From contig NZ_JAUHQA010000001.1 of assembly GCF_030418295.1 (NCBI RefSeq), positions 372,001-436,000 on the forward strand: 64,000 nucleotides of DNA, in the 5' to 3' direction. A program made the translations under genes and the position numbers. Shown here piece after piece: positions 8,681 through 16,820 of this stretch (the first letter of the stretch is position 1; each line of letters starts with the position of its first letter). The stretch comes from Demequina muriae (GTDB lineage: Bacteria; Actinomycetota; Actinomycetes; Actinomycetales; Demequinaceae). A model generated the notes under the pieces. That model saw only the letters and a program-made list of their open reading frames with translations. It did not search any database and was not told the DNA's origin.

Positions 8681-10477
8681 ATGCGTAGCCCCGTGCAGGA
8701 GTACCTGGAGAGCATCGTCGAGCAGTGCGGCGGGACCGACGGCGAGGTGGCGTCGTACATCCCCGAGCTGGCCGATGCCGACCCCGACGGCTTCGCGCTC
8801 GCGCTCGCCACCATCGACGGCCACGTCTACACGGTGGGCGACGCCGACCTGCGGTACAGCATCCAGTCCATCTCGAAGCCGTTCACCTACGCGCTCGCGC
8901 TCGCGGATCAGGGCTTCGAGGCGGTGGACGCGAAGATCGACGTGGAGCCCTCGGGGGACGCGTTCAACGAGATCAGCCTCGCCTCCGACTCCGGCCGGCC
9001 CCGCAATCCGATGATCAACGCCGGCGCGATCACTGCGGCGTCGCTCGTCGCGGGCGATGACGGCCAGCACCGCTTCCAGCGCGTGCTCGAGTGGTACGGC
9101 GCGTTCGCCGGCCGCGAGCTCGACGTGGACGACGCGATCTACGACTCCGAGATCACCACCACGCACCGCAACCGGGCGATCGCGCACATGCTGCGCGAGT
9201 TCGAGGTGCTCCAGGGCCACCCCGAGGACGCTCTCGCGCAGTACGTGCGCCAGTGCGCGATCAGCGTCGACACCCGCGATCTCGCCCTCATGGCGGCCAC
9301 GCTCGCCAACGGCGGCGTGCAGCCCGTCACCGGTGCACGGGTGCTCGAGACCACCAGCGTCGAGCGCGTCCTCAGCGTGATGGCGACGTGCGGCATGTAC
9401 GACTCGGCCGGCGACTGGATCTCCGCGGTCGGCATGCCCGCCAAGAGCGGCGTCAGCGGCGGGATCATCGCGGTGCTTCCCGGGCAGGTGGGGCTCGCGG
9501 TCTACTCCCCGCGCCTCGACAAGCACGGCAACAGTGCACGCGGCGTGCAGCTGTGCGAGCGGATGTCGCGCGACATGGAGATGCACCTCATGCACGTGGG
9601 CCGGTCGTCGAACACCGCCGTGCGGAACCGCTTCCCCCTGTCTCAGGTCGCCTCGCGCCGGCGCCGTCCCGAGGCGGACCAGGCGGTGCTCGACGAGCAC
9701 GCCGACCATTCGACGGTCTATGAGCTGCACGGCGACCTGCTCTTCGCCGGAGTCGAGCACGTGGTCAGGGCCGTCGTGGACGACAGCCCCGAGCTGGCGA
9801 TCGTGGACGTGCGCCGAGTGGACGACGTGGCCGACGTGGCCCGCGTGACGCTGCGAGGACTGCGCGCCATGCTGCGCGAGGCCGGGAGCGAGGCGGCGAT
9901 CGTGGACCCCGAGGGCGTGCTGCGCGACCCCGACGCCGGGAGCGACCAGGCGAGCCCGATGTTCGACGACCTCGACTCCGCCGTGCGCTGGTGCGAGGAC
10001 GAACTGCTGCGGCGCCACGGCGACGGGCCGACCGACGAGCAGACGCTTGTCGACGATCACCCCTTGCTGCGCGACCTGTCCCCCGAGGCGCGGTCGGTGC
10101 TCGACGCGGAGATGGAGCAGGTGACCTTCACCGCCGACGAGGTGGTGCTGGACAAGGGCTGCGACTTCGCCGGGGTCCACGTGATCGTGAGCGGCTCGGC
10201 GGCAGCGACGGTGGAGGGTCCCGACGGCACGCGGGTCCACCTGGTCACGATGCATCCGGGCACCTCCTTCGGGGAGCTCGCTCTCGGCACGGAGGGCATC
10301 CAGGAGACCTGCATCCGCGCCGTCACCGACCTCACCCTGCTGCGGCTCTCTGCCGAGTCGATCGAGCGGATCACCGACGAGCAGCCCCGCGTCGCGCTCG
10401 AGATGTGGCGCGCCATGGCCCGTGACGGGTACCGCGAGGCCGATCGCACGCTGCGGTCCGGCATCGTCAGCACCTGA
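8681..10477 (+). CDS. glsA: glutaminase A fused to STAS and cyclic-nucleotide-binding domains
   Basis: The 598-residue protein carries three modules. Residues 1-310 are a glutaminase of the serine-dependent family: Ser63 and Lys66 in IQSISKPF form the SxxK catalytic pair, and RNPMINAGAI is a conserved substrate loop. Residues about 340-420 form a STAS fold (YELHGDLLFAG, then AIVDVRRVDDVADV). Residues about 467-590 form a Crp-like cNMP-binding domain with HPGTSFGELALGTEG as the phosphate-binding cassette. It should convert glutamine to glutamate and ammonia, with activity or assembly possibly set by the two sensory domains. Stand-alone glutaminases are about 310 residues. Confidence 0.92.
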   Translation: MRSPVQEYLESIVEQCGGTDGEVASYIPELADADPDGFALALATIDGHVYTVGDADLRYSIQSISKPFTYALALADQGFEAVDAKIDVEPSGDAFNEISLASDSGRPRNPMINAGAITAASLVAGDDGQHRFQRVLEWYGAFAGRELDVDDAIYDSEITTTHRNRAIAHMLREFEVLQGHPEDALAQYVRQCAISVDTRDLALMAATLANGGVQPVTGARVLETTSVERVLSVMATCGMYDSAGDWISAVGMPAKSGVSGGIIAVLPGQVGLAVYSPRLDKHGNSARGVQLCERMSRDMEMHLMHVGRSSNTAVRNRFPLSQVASRRRRPEADQAVLDEHADHSTVYELHGDLLFAGVEHVVRAVVDDSPELAIVDVRRVDDVADVARVTLRGLRAMLREAGSEAAIVDPEGVLRDPDAGSDQASPMFDDLDSAVRWCEDELLRRHGDGPTDEQTLVDDHPLLRDLSPEARSVLDAEMEQVTFTADEVVLDKGCDFAGVHVIVSGSAAATVEGPDGTRVHLVTMHPGTSFGELALGTEGIQETCIRAVTDLTLLRLSAESIERITDEQPRVALEMWRAMARDGYREADRTLRSGIVST

Positions 10478-10487
10478 CGCCCTCGAC

Positions 10488-10514
10488 CCAACTGCGGCCG
10501 CGTCGCCTCCGAAC
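10488..10514 (+). promoter_or_regulatory. candidate SigK-type promoter of dipZ (leaderless)
   Basis: CCAACT at 10488-10493 and CCGAAC at 10509-10514 are separated by 15 bp. The -10 element matches the clearer site before the second lipoprotein gene (12564-12590) and resembles the mycobacterial SigK -10 as I recall it. Only 7 bases separate it from the dipZ ATG, so the transcript would start at or next to the ATG. Confidence 0.45.
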
Positions 10515-10521
10515 ACCTGTC

Positions 10522-12225
10522 ATGCTCCTGCTCACCCTCGTCGGCCTCGTGTCCGGCATCATCACCGCCATCAGCCCGTGCGTGCTGCCGGTCCTGCCCG
10601 CGATCCTCACGAGCTCCATCCAGGACGGGGCGGCCTCGCGGCGGCGGCCGGTGGTGGTGGTCGCCGGTCTGGTGACCAGCTTCGCGGTGTTCACGCTGCT
10701 GGGCGGTCTGCTGCTCTCGTCGCTGGGCCTGCCGCAGGACGTGCTCCGCTGGGCCGGGATCGTCGTGCTCGCGCTCGTGGGCCTGGGGCTCGCGATCCCG
10801 CCGCTCGGCGAGCTGCTGCAGCGGCCCTTCGAGCGCATCGGCCCTCCCCAGCTCAAGCGCGACGGCAACGGATTCGTCATGGGCCTCGCGCTGGGGCTGG
10901 TGTTCGTGCCGTGCGCCGGGCCGATCCTCGCGTCGATCACCGTGCTGGCGGCGACCAACGGCTACAGCTGGGGGCTCGTCGTGCTGACGCTCAGCTTCTC
11001 CGTGGGAATCGCCGTGCCGCTGCTCGCCTTCGGTCTCGCCGGGCAGGCCATGGGTGGGCGCATCCGGGCCGTGCGCGAGCACCTGCGGGCGATCCGCATC
11101 GGCTCGGGCGTGGTGCTGCTCGCGACCGCGCTCGTGGTCGCCACGAACGTCGCGGAGCCGCTGCAGCGCTGGGTGCCCGGCGTGCTCGCGAGCGCCCAAG
11201 AGGCAATCGAGGACAACGACGCGGTGCGCGGAGAGCTCGACGGCCTCACCGGTCGGGAGGAGGCCGCTCCGGCGGGAGGCGATGCGCTCACGTTCGACGA
11301 GTGCGAGGCGGGCGCGCCCGATGCGCTGCAGAACTGCGGCCCCGCGCGAGACCTGGTGGGCATCCAGGAGTGGCTGAACACCAAGGACGGCCGGGCCCTC
11401 GACATCGACGCGCTCACGAGCGACGGCGGCGTGGTGCTGATCGACTTCTGGACCTACTCGTGCATCAACTGCCAGCGCACCTTCCCCTTCCTCACGGCAT
11501 GGGACGAGCGCTATCGCGACGACGGGCTCACGATCATCGGCGTGCACTCCCCCGAGTTCGCCTTCGAGCGAGAGGTCGACAACGTGGCTGATGCGGCGGA
11601 GCGCTACGGGATCGACTACCCGATCGCGATCGACAACGACTTCGAGACCTGGCGCGAGTGGGACCAGCGCTTCTGGCCGGCGCACTACCTGATCGACTCC
11701 GACGGGGTGGTGCGTCAGGTCCACTACGGCGAGGGCCGTTACGCGGAGACCGAAGAGCTGATCCAGCGACTGCTCGATACCGCGCCCATGCCCGCGGTGG
11801 ACGCCAACCCCGGCCGTCACACCGTGGGCCGCACTCCGGAGACATACCTGGGGTACGGGCGCCTCGAGTACGCGGACAACGCGGGTCAGGTGCGCGACGA
11901 CGAGGCCGCCGTGTTCGGCCACGACGCCTTCCCCCAGCCTGATCACTTCGCGTACCTCGGCGAGTGGACCGTGACCGAGGAGCATGCCCTCTCGGGAGCC
12001 GGAGCGCGCCTGATGCTCAACTTCTACGCCGCGGACGTCCACCTGGTGATGGCGGGCGAGGGCGAGGTGCGGGTCACCCTGCTCGATGACGCGGACTACG
12101 AGCGCGTGGTCGAGGTGAATGGCGTCTCCGACCTCTACGACCTGTACGAAGGCGCACCCCTCGACGACGTGATGATCCTGGAGTTCTCCCCCGGCATCGA
12201 GGCGTACGCCTTCACCTTTGGGTAA
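10522..12225 (+). CDS. dipZ: DipZ: CcdA-type membrane thiol transporter fused to a thioredoxin domain
   Basis: This 567-residue fusion has three parts. Residues 1-220 are a CcdA/DsbD-type membrane core with about six helices and paired cysteines (SPCVLPVLPA; VFVPCAGP). Residues about 280-420 are an extracytoplasmic thioredoxin/TlpA-like domain with CINC in FWTYSCINCQRT. Residues about 430-567 are a beta-rich DipZ C-terminal domain. It should carry reducing power across the membrane to envelope thiols or cytochrome c maturation. The domain order equals that of mycobacterial DipZ, whose gene belongs to the SigK regulon; sigK and rskA lie just downstream here. Confidence 0.93.
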   Translation: MLLLTLVGLVSGIITAISPCVLPVLPAILTSSIQDGAASRRRPVVVVAGLVTSFAVFTLLGGLLLSSLGLPQDVLRWAGIVVLALVGLGLAIPPLGELLQRPFERIGPPQLKRDGNGFVMGLALGLVFVPCAGPILASITVLAATNGYSWGLVVLTLSFSVGIAVPLLAFGLAGQAMGGRIRAVREHLRAIRIGSGVVLLATALVVATNVAEPLQRWVPGVLASAQEAIEDNDAVRGELDGLTGREEAAPAGGDALTFDECEAGAPDALQNCGPARDLVGIQEWLNTKDGRALDIDALTSDGGVVLIDFWTYSCINCQRTFPFLTAWDERYRDDGLTIIGVHSPEFAFEREVDNVADAAERYGIDYPIAIDNDFETWREWDQRFWPAHYLIDSDGVVRQVHYGEGRYAETEELIQRLLDTAPMPAVDANPGRHTVGRTPETYLGYGRLEYADNAGQVRDDEAAVFGHDAFPQPDHFAYLGEWTVTEEHALSGAGARLMLNFYAADVHLVMAGEGEVRVTLLDDADYERVVEVNGVSDLYDLYEGAPLDDVMILEFSPGIEAYAFTFG

Positions 12226-12339
12226 AGCCGTTGACGAAGATTTTGCCTGGTTCGAGGTGCAGAACCGGGCATTTCGGGTGCTAATGGAAGTGGCGGGTCA
12301 GAGCGGCCCGTTCTGTCATGACCCCAAGGAGGCCCCACC

Positions 12340-12483
12340 ATGGATCTTCGCAAGGCAGCAGTTCCCGCCCTCGTCCTCGTCGGCGGTGCCCTTCTCGCAG
12401 GCTGCGGCGACACCGCGACCGACGGCGATCTGGACACCACGTCAGACCCGCTGATGGAGGACACCATGGCGCCCACGCCCTGA
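12340..12483 (+). CDS. 47-residue lipoprotein, short paralogue of the next gene
   Basis: A perfect AAGGAGG at 12326-12332 precedes ATG 12340. The product has a short lipoprotein signal peptide (VGGALLAGCGD, Cys near residue 23) and then only 24 acidic residues ending in MEDTMAPTP. The lipobox and the MEDTMAPT tail match the next gene (MEETMAPTDD), so the two come from a duplication; this copy stops before the Met/acidic repeats. Translation signals are good, but it may be a degenerate copy. Confidence 0.65.
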   Translation: MDLRKAAVPALVLVGGALLAGCGDTATDGDLDTTSDPLMEDTMAPTP

Positions 12484-12563
12484 CGGGCGCCTCACCTCAC
12501 TCCCGGGGCGGTCGACTGAGCGGGTCGGCCGCCCTTCTTCATGCCCGATGAGAGCTCGGCGTC

Positions 12564-12590
12564 CCATCCGGCGGCCGCTCGGCGCCGAAC
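12564..12590 (+). promoter_or_regulatory. SigK-like promoter before the Met-rich lipoprotein gene
   Basis: CCATCC at 12564-12569 and CCGAAC at 12585-12590, 15 bp apart, lie 48 bp before the ATG at 12638. From memory the mycobacterial SigK promoter elements are CCATCC and CCGAAT, so this differs at one base. The site sits in the locus that also encodes the predicted sigma factor. Confidence 0.6.
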
Positions 12591-12637
12591 CACTGGTGCC
12601 GGGCCATTCGGGCCAGGCACACTCAGGGAGGACCACC

Positions 12638-12847
12638 ATGCCCACGCTTCGCACCCTGGCCATTCCGGCCGCGATTCTGCTCTCGGGCACGTTTCTCGCC
12701 GGCTGCGGCGACGACAACGAGCCCGCCACCGACCCCTCTGACGAGATGATGGAGGAGACCATGGCTCCCACTGACGACTCGATGGAGGAGGACGACTCCA
12801 TGGAGGAGGACAGCATGGAGGATGACGCGATGGAGGACGAGGGCTGA
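12638..12847 (+). CDS. 69-residue lipoprotein with Met/Asp/Glu-rich tail
   Basis: AGGGAGG precedes the ATG at 12638. The signal peptide ends in a lipobox (TFLAGCGDD, Cys near residue 23). The mature part is almost only Asp, Glu, Met and Ser, with repeats of the type SMEED/SMEDD. Such a chain is disordered; clustered Met and acidic residues could bind copper or other metals or act as a methionine oxidant sink, but neither is shown. In mycobacteria the same position near sigK and dipZ is taken by the fasciclin-domain lipoproteins MPT83/MPT70; this protein has no fasciclin domain. It has its own SigK-like promoter. Confidence 0.8.
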   Translation: MPTLRTLAIPAAILLSGTFLAGCGDDNEPATDPSDEMMEETMAPTDDSMEEDDSMEEDSMEDDAMEDEG

Positions 12848-12922
12848 TCCCGCCCCGACCCCTCCCCACGTGAGCTCTCGACAGCTCCCCACCCGATGAC
12901 CCCGAGCGACAAGGAGGACCGC

Positions 12923-13537
12923 ATGAGCGCCGAACGCCACCTGCGCGCGGTTCCCGACACGCCGTCGGACGGGGCATCCGCTCCCGCTCCGGACGTCACG
13001 TCGCTGCTCGAACGCACCGCTCTGGGCGACGCCGAGGCGTACGAACGTCTCTACGACGCCGTCGCGGGCTCCGTCTTCGGTCTCGCCGTGCGGATCGTGC
13101 GCGACCGCGACATGGCCGAGGACATCGCGCAGGAGGCGCTCGTCGAGGTGTGGCACCGGGCCGCACGGTTCGACAGCGCCTTGGGCTCGGCACGTTCGTG
13201 GATACTCACCATCGCCCACCGGCGCGCGGTGGACCGCGTGCGCTCCGAGCAGGCGCACACGACCCGGATGCACGCCCACGGAGTGCGGGACGAGGTGGAC
13301 GCCGCCGAGCAGGACTCGGTGGTGAACGTGATGTACCGCGAGTGGGAGTCGGCTCGCGTCCGGGCAGGCATGGACTCGCTCACGGAGCGCCAGCGCGAAG
13401 CGATCGAGCTCACGTACTTCAAGGGCTACACCCAGCGCGAGGCGGCGGACGCACTGGGCGTGCCGCTGGGCACCGCGAAGGCCCGCATTCGCGACGGCCT
13501 CATCAAGCTCCGCGACGCGTTGGGAGGCGAGCGATGA
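12923..13537 (+). CDS. sigK: ECF RNA polymerase sigma factor SigK
   Basis: The start was placed at ATG 12923, which has AAGGAGG 5 bp upstream; an in-frame ATG at 12896 lacks one. The 204-residue protein has sigma-70 region 2 (YERLYDAVAGSVFGLAVRIVRDRDMAEDIAQEALVEVWHRAARFD) in residues about 35-85 and region 4 (LTERQREAIELTYFKGYTQREAADALGVPLGTAKARIRDGL) near the C-terminus, with no extra domain. The overlap with an RskA-type anti-sigma gene and the neighbouring dipZ identify the SigK subgroup. It should direct transcription of dipZ and the lipoprotein gene. Confidence 0.9.
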   Translation: MSAERHLRAVPDTPSDGASAPAPDVTSLLERTALGDAEAYERLYDAVAGSVFGLAVRIVRDRDMAEDIAQEALVEVWHRAARFDSALGSARSWILTIAHRRAVDRVRSEQAHTTRMHAHGVRDEVDAAEQDSVVNVMYREWESARVRAGMDSLTERQREAIELTYFKGYTQREAADALGVPLGTAKARIRDGLIKLRDALGGER

Positions 13538-14355
13538 CCATCGACCCGCACTCCCTGGTGGGCGCCTACGCCGTCGACGCGCTCGAGGCGCCCGAGCGCG
13601 CGCTCGTCGAGGCCCACCTCGACGACTGCGCGGAGTGCCGCGAGGAGCTCGCGTCGTTCGCGGCGGTGACGATGGCGATCGCCGATGCGCACGCCACCGC
13701 TCCGCCCCCCTTCCTGCGGTCGCGGGTGATGGCGGCCGTCGGCGGCACTCCCCAGCTCACGCCGGCACGCGCCGATGCGCGGGCCTTCGCAGCGGCCGAT
13801 GCGCGGTTGGAGACGCGCGCCGGGGTCCGCCCCGACGCGCTCGCCGCAGACCACGCGCCGGCTCCGGCCGGACGGGCGGGCCGCGCCGAGCGCAGCCGCG
13901 CGCGGCGATGGATGCCCGCGCTCCTCGGCGCCGCCGCATCGGCCGTCGCGGTCGCGATCGTGGCCGTCGGCGCGCTGAACGTCGGCGGCGGTGACGACGC
14001 CGCGCAGATCGCGCTCGAGAAGGACGTGATGATGGTGACGTCGGCGCCCGACGCGCAGTCCATGGACCTCGACCTCGGCAACGGCCACGTGGTCGCGAGC
14101 GAGCGCATGGACGGCGTGGCGCTCATGGGCGCGTCCGCCCCGATGCCCACCGACGGCATGGAGTACCAGGTGTGGCTCGTGATGGACGACGGCACGGCGA
14201 TGCCAGGCCCCACCTTCATGCCGCAGGACGACGGCGAGTACATGGCGGTGGTCCACATGGACCTGGGCGACGTCACTGCCGTATGCATCACCGAGGAGCC
14301 TGCGGGCGGCTCGACCCACCCCACGATGGAACCGATGCTCACCGTCGAGCTCTAG
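13534..14355 (+). CDS. rskA: anti-sigma-K factor RskA
   Basis: The 273-residue protein begins at the ATG overlapping the sigK stop. Residues 1-50 form an anti-sigma zinc-finger-like domain with the HxxxCxxC motif (His28, Cys32, Cys35 in AHLDDCAECREEL). A single transmembrane helix lies at about 128-150, and the extracytoplasmic rest is the RskA domain (MEYQVWLVMDDGTAMPGPTF). It should hold SigK at the membrane and release it after regulated proteolysis. Residues 60-127 are an Ala/Arg-rich linker. The gene end faces the next gene across a hairpin. Confidence 0.92.
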   Translation: MTIDPHSLVGAYAVDALEAPERALVEAHLDDCAECREELASFAAVTMAIADAHATAPPPFLRSRVMAAVGGTPQLTPARADARAFAAADARLETRAGVRPDALAADHAPAPAGRAGRAERSRARRWMPALLGAAASAVAVAIVAVGALNVGGGDDAAQIALEKDVMMVTSAPDAQSMDLDLGNGHVVASERMDGVALMGASAPMPTDGMEYQVWLVMDDGTAMPGPTFMPQDDGEYMAVVHMDLGDVTAVCITEEPAGGSTHPTMEPMLTVEL

Positions 14356-14364
14356 GTGTTCTTC

Positions 14365-14393
14365 CGTGGGAGGGCGCGGTCACCCCTCCCACG
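14365..14393. terminator. bidirectional hairpin between rskA and the convergent hydrolase gene
   Basis: CGTGGGAGGG (14365-14374) and CCCTCCCACG (14384-14393) are perfect inverted arms with a 9-base loop. The stop codon of the minus-strand gene lies in the loop, so the last codons of that gene form one arm. There is no T-run, but the position between converging genes fits a shared terminator. Confidence 0.6.
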
Positions 14394-16740
14394 CGGCGAG
14401 ATCGTCCAGCGCCCGCTGGTACTCGGGGCTGTAGCCGTAGCTCGAGTGGGTGAGCACGTGCTCGACGCCGCGCGGAGGCGTGTGCGACGCCTGCCGACTC
14501 GCGGGGCCGAGCGCGGCGATGGGATGCCCCAGCGGATCCGTCTCGCGGAAGAGGTGGATCCACCTGCCCGGGGCCACGTCGTCGAGAGCGCGGAGCCGGG
14601 CGTCGTCGAACAGATGCGGGAAGAGCCGCTGGTAGTGCGCGGAGAGCAGCGTGCCGTAGCTGAGGAAGCGCAGCTCGCCCGCGTGGGTGGGATCGTCGGC
14701 GAGCAGGCGCCGCATCGCGGGGAAGCCCAGCACCGCGCCCTGGCTGTGGCAGCTGAGCACGATGCAGTGACTCGGGTGGTCCGCGCGCAGGTCGGCCAGG
14801 CGCCGCTCGAGCGCCGGGATCGCCGCTTCCGAGTACGGCGGCGGCGCCCACGGGTGGTGGAGCCGTGGCCAGAAGTTGGTGAGGTCCCACAGCACGCCGA
14901 CGCCGCGGCGCGACTCCCGGTTGCCGGAGGCCGAGAGCACGAACCACAGCACCGAGACCGCGGGGATGAACAGCGCGACCGTCACCGCGACGAGCGTGAA
15001 CCCGGATGCCGCGACCCACGGGTCGCCGATGGCCGTCGCGACGATCGCCCCCGGGTCCACCGGCGATGAGCCGCCGAGCACGGTCGGGGAGCCATGGCTC
15101 TCGGGAGCGAGACCGACCACCGGGGCGCCTGACTCCGCCCGGTCGACGCGCGCCCACGACAGCACATCGAACCCCGCGCGCTGCAGCAGCCACGCGAGGG
15201 CCGCGACCCCCGCCGCAGCGACGGCCGCGCCGACCAGCGCTCCGCGCCTGCCGCGGCACACCCGCACGAGCAGGTACACGACGAACAGCCAGCCGACCGC
15301 GCCGACGACCAGGCGCGGCTCCGTGACGAGGCGGCCCACGTGCTGCGCCCACTCCTGGGAAGGAAGGCCGATGCGCAGGACCTCGCCGGCGACGAGCACA
15401 CCGGCGGCGATCAGCATCCCGGGGCCCGCGCGGCGCACCTCGAGCGGCGCCAGTTCGACGGCCCGGCGCACCCGTGCCGCCGCGTCGACGCCCAGGTCAC
15501 CGGCGTGAGCGAGCGGCCGCGCCTCGCCCACCACGCGCGCGGCGATGAACAGCACTCCGCACGTCAGCACCACCGCCGCGAAGTCGACCAGCCGGAACAT
15601 CGCGGCGGGCGCAGGCGCCTCGACGAACGCCCTGACCGACCGGTCCGAGCCGTACGCGAGCAGCGCATACGACAGCGCCCCGAACGCCGAGTACGACATG
15701 AAGAACCCCAGTGCGGCGAAGGACACGGAGAAGCCCGCCGACTCGCGGACGGGCATGCGCCGCTCGGCCGCATAGGCGACGCCCAGGGCGATCACCGCCG
15801 TCGCGGCCAGCACGAAGTGCACGGCGGTCAGTCCCGTCGCGGCGGCTGCCGCATCGTCGCGCACGGCGGTGGCGACGGCGGCGGCGACCACCGCGGCCGC
15901 TCCCACCACGGCGGCCGGGCCGCCTGCGGGATGAGCCGCGTCACTGCCCGCGACGCGGGTGCCCAGCACGGCGGCGGTGCCAAGAGTCAGGGCGGCACCG
16001 GCGAGCACGGCCACCGCGACTGCCCCGACCACCGCTCCGGTCGATGCGGCGGCGCTCCCGTTCAGCGTCACCGCCCACCCCACGAGCGCGATCACCGCGA
16101 GAGCGACGCCCAGGTGGGCCAGCGCGAGCGAGCGCAGCGCGAGGGCGCGTCCCCAGGGGTCGTCGTGGCGATCGCGGTCGTCGGGCGCTCCTCCCACCTT
16201 CGCCAGCACGTGCAGCCCGGCGGGCACCAGCGCGGCAAGCACCACCATCGCCGCCGCGCGGCCGGGGGCCACCGCCGCATCGGCCGTCATCAGGCCCAGC
16301 ACGGAGGCGGCCGCCTGGACTGCGACGGCACCGATCAGCGCCGTCGCCACCAGCGTGACGATGCTCATCGCGGCGTCGCGCACCGTCGAGGCACGCGACC
16401 GGGACGACGCCGCGGCGGCACCCGACGCGCCGCGGGCGGGCAGCGAGTGCGTGGGCGTCATCCACCCGGCCACGTTGATCAGGGACAGCGGCGCGAGGAA
16501 CAGCCACAACGCGGTGATGCGCTTGCGCGAGGTGAGCCCGCCCCAGCTAAATGCCTCGGCGATGCCGCCGGACGTGCCCGCATCGTGCGCGCGGTAGAAC
16601 CCCGCATCGGCATCGCCCGCGACCCGCACCGGGAACGCGCCGAGCAGCGCCTCGGGTGGCGTCCCCGAGACCCCATGGACCCGCACCTCGATGGTGCGGT
16701 CGGGAACGCGCACCCGCACGAGCTCCTCCACCGGTTCCAT
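14380..16740 (-). CDS. large polytopic membrane protein with an alpha/beta-hydrolase-like domain
   Basis: This 786-residue protein starts with a hydrolase-like first strand (TIEVRVHGVSGTPPEALLGAF). About twelve hydrophobic helices occupy residues 75-630. The C-terminal cytosolic domain contains IVLSCHSQGAVLGFPAMRRLL, a serine nucleophile elbow (HSQG). The HGxSGTP strand and the SxxxxG elbow are parts of one alpha/beta-hydrolase fold, here separated by the membrane region. It may be a membrane-bound esterase or lipase. Homologous actinobacterial proteins are, as far as I recall, uncharacterised. The gene stands alone. Confidence 0.7.
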   Translation of the reverse strand: MEPVEELVRVRVPDRTIEVRVHGVSGTPPEALLGAFPVRVAGDADAGFYRAHDAGTSGGIAEAFSWGGLTSRKRITALWLFLAPLSLINVAGWMTPTHSLPARGASGAAAASSRSRASTVRDAAMSIVTLVATALIGAVAVQAAASVLGLMTADAAVAPGRAAAMVVLAALVPAGLHVLAKVGGAPDDRDRHDDPWGRALALRSLALAHLGVALAVIALVGWAVTLNGSAAASTGAVVGAVAVAVLAGAALTLGTAAVLGTRVAGSDAAHPAGGPAAVVGAAAVVAAAVATAVRDDAAAAATGLTAVHFVLAATAVIALGVAYAAERRMPVRESAGFSVSFAALGFFMSYSAFGALSYALLAYGSDRSVRAFVEAPAPAAMFRLVDFAAVVLTCGVLFIAARVVGEARPLAHAGDLGVDAAARVRRAVELAPLEVRRAGPGMLIAAGVLVAGEVLRIGLPSQEWAQHVGRLVTEPRLVVGAVGWLFVVYLLVRVCRGRRGALVGAAVAAAGVAALAWLLQRAGFDVLSWARVDRAESGAPVVGLAPESHGSPTVLGGSSPVDPGAIVATAIGDPWVAASGFTLVAVTVALFIPAVSVLWFVLSASGNRESRRGVGVLWDLTNFWPRLHHPWAPPPYSEAAIPALERRLADLRADHPSHCIVLSCHSQGAVLGFPAMRRLLADDPTHAGELRFLSYGTLLSAHYQRLFPHLFDDARLRALDDVAPGRWIHLFRETDPLGHPIAALGPASRQASHTPPRGVEHVLTHSSYGYSPEYQRALDDLAAWEG

Positions 16741-16820
16741 GCGAGCGAAGGTACACCCGCGCTCCGACGTGCGCCGGGCCCCGGTCAGCGCGGATGGCCC
16801 GGCAGAGGCAGACTGGGGGT

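Noticed and set aside
7769..10516. A 915-codon open frame on the minus strand that would extend the patatin gene by about 640 codons
   Set aside because: The extension lies wholly antisense to the glutaminase gene, is rich in His/Arg/Gly as GC-rich antisense frames are, and the patatin motif starts right after the ATG at 8599.
10057..12042. A 661-codon frame antisense to dipZ
   Set aside because: It mirrors third-position GC of a well-supported gene, has no domain and is full of low-complexity His/Arg/Gln stretches.
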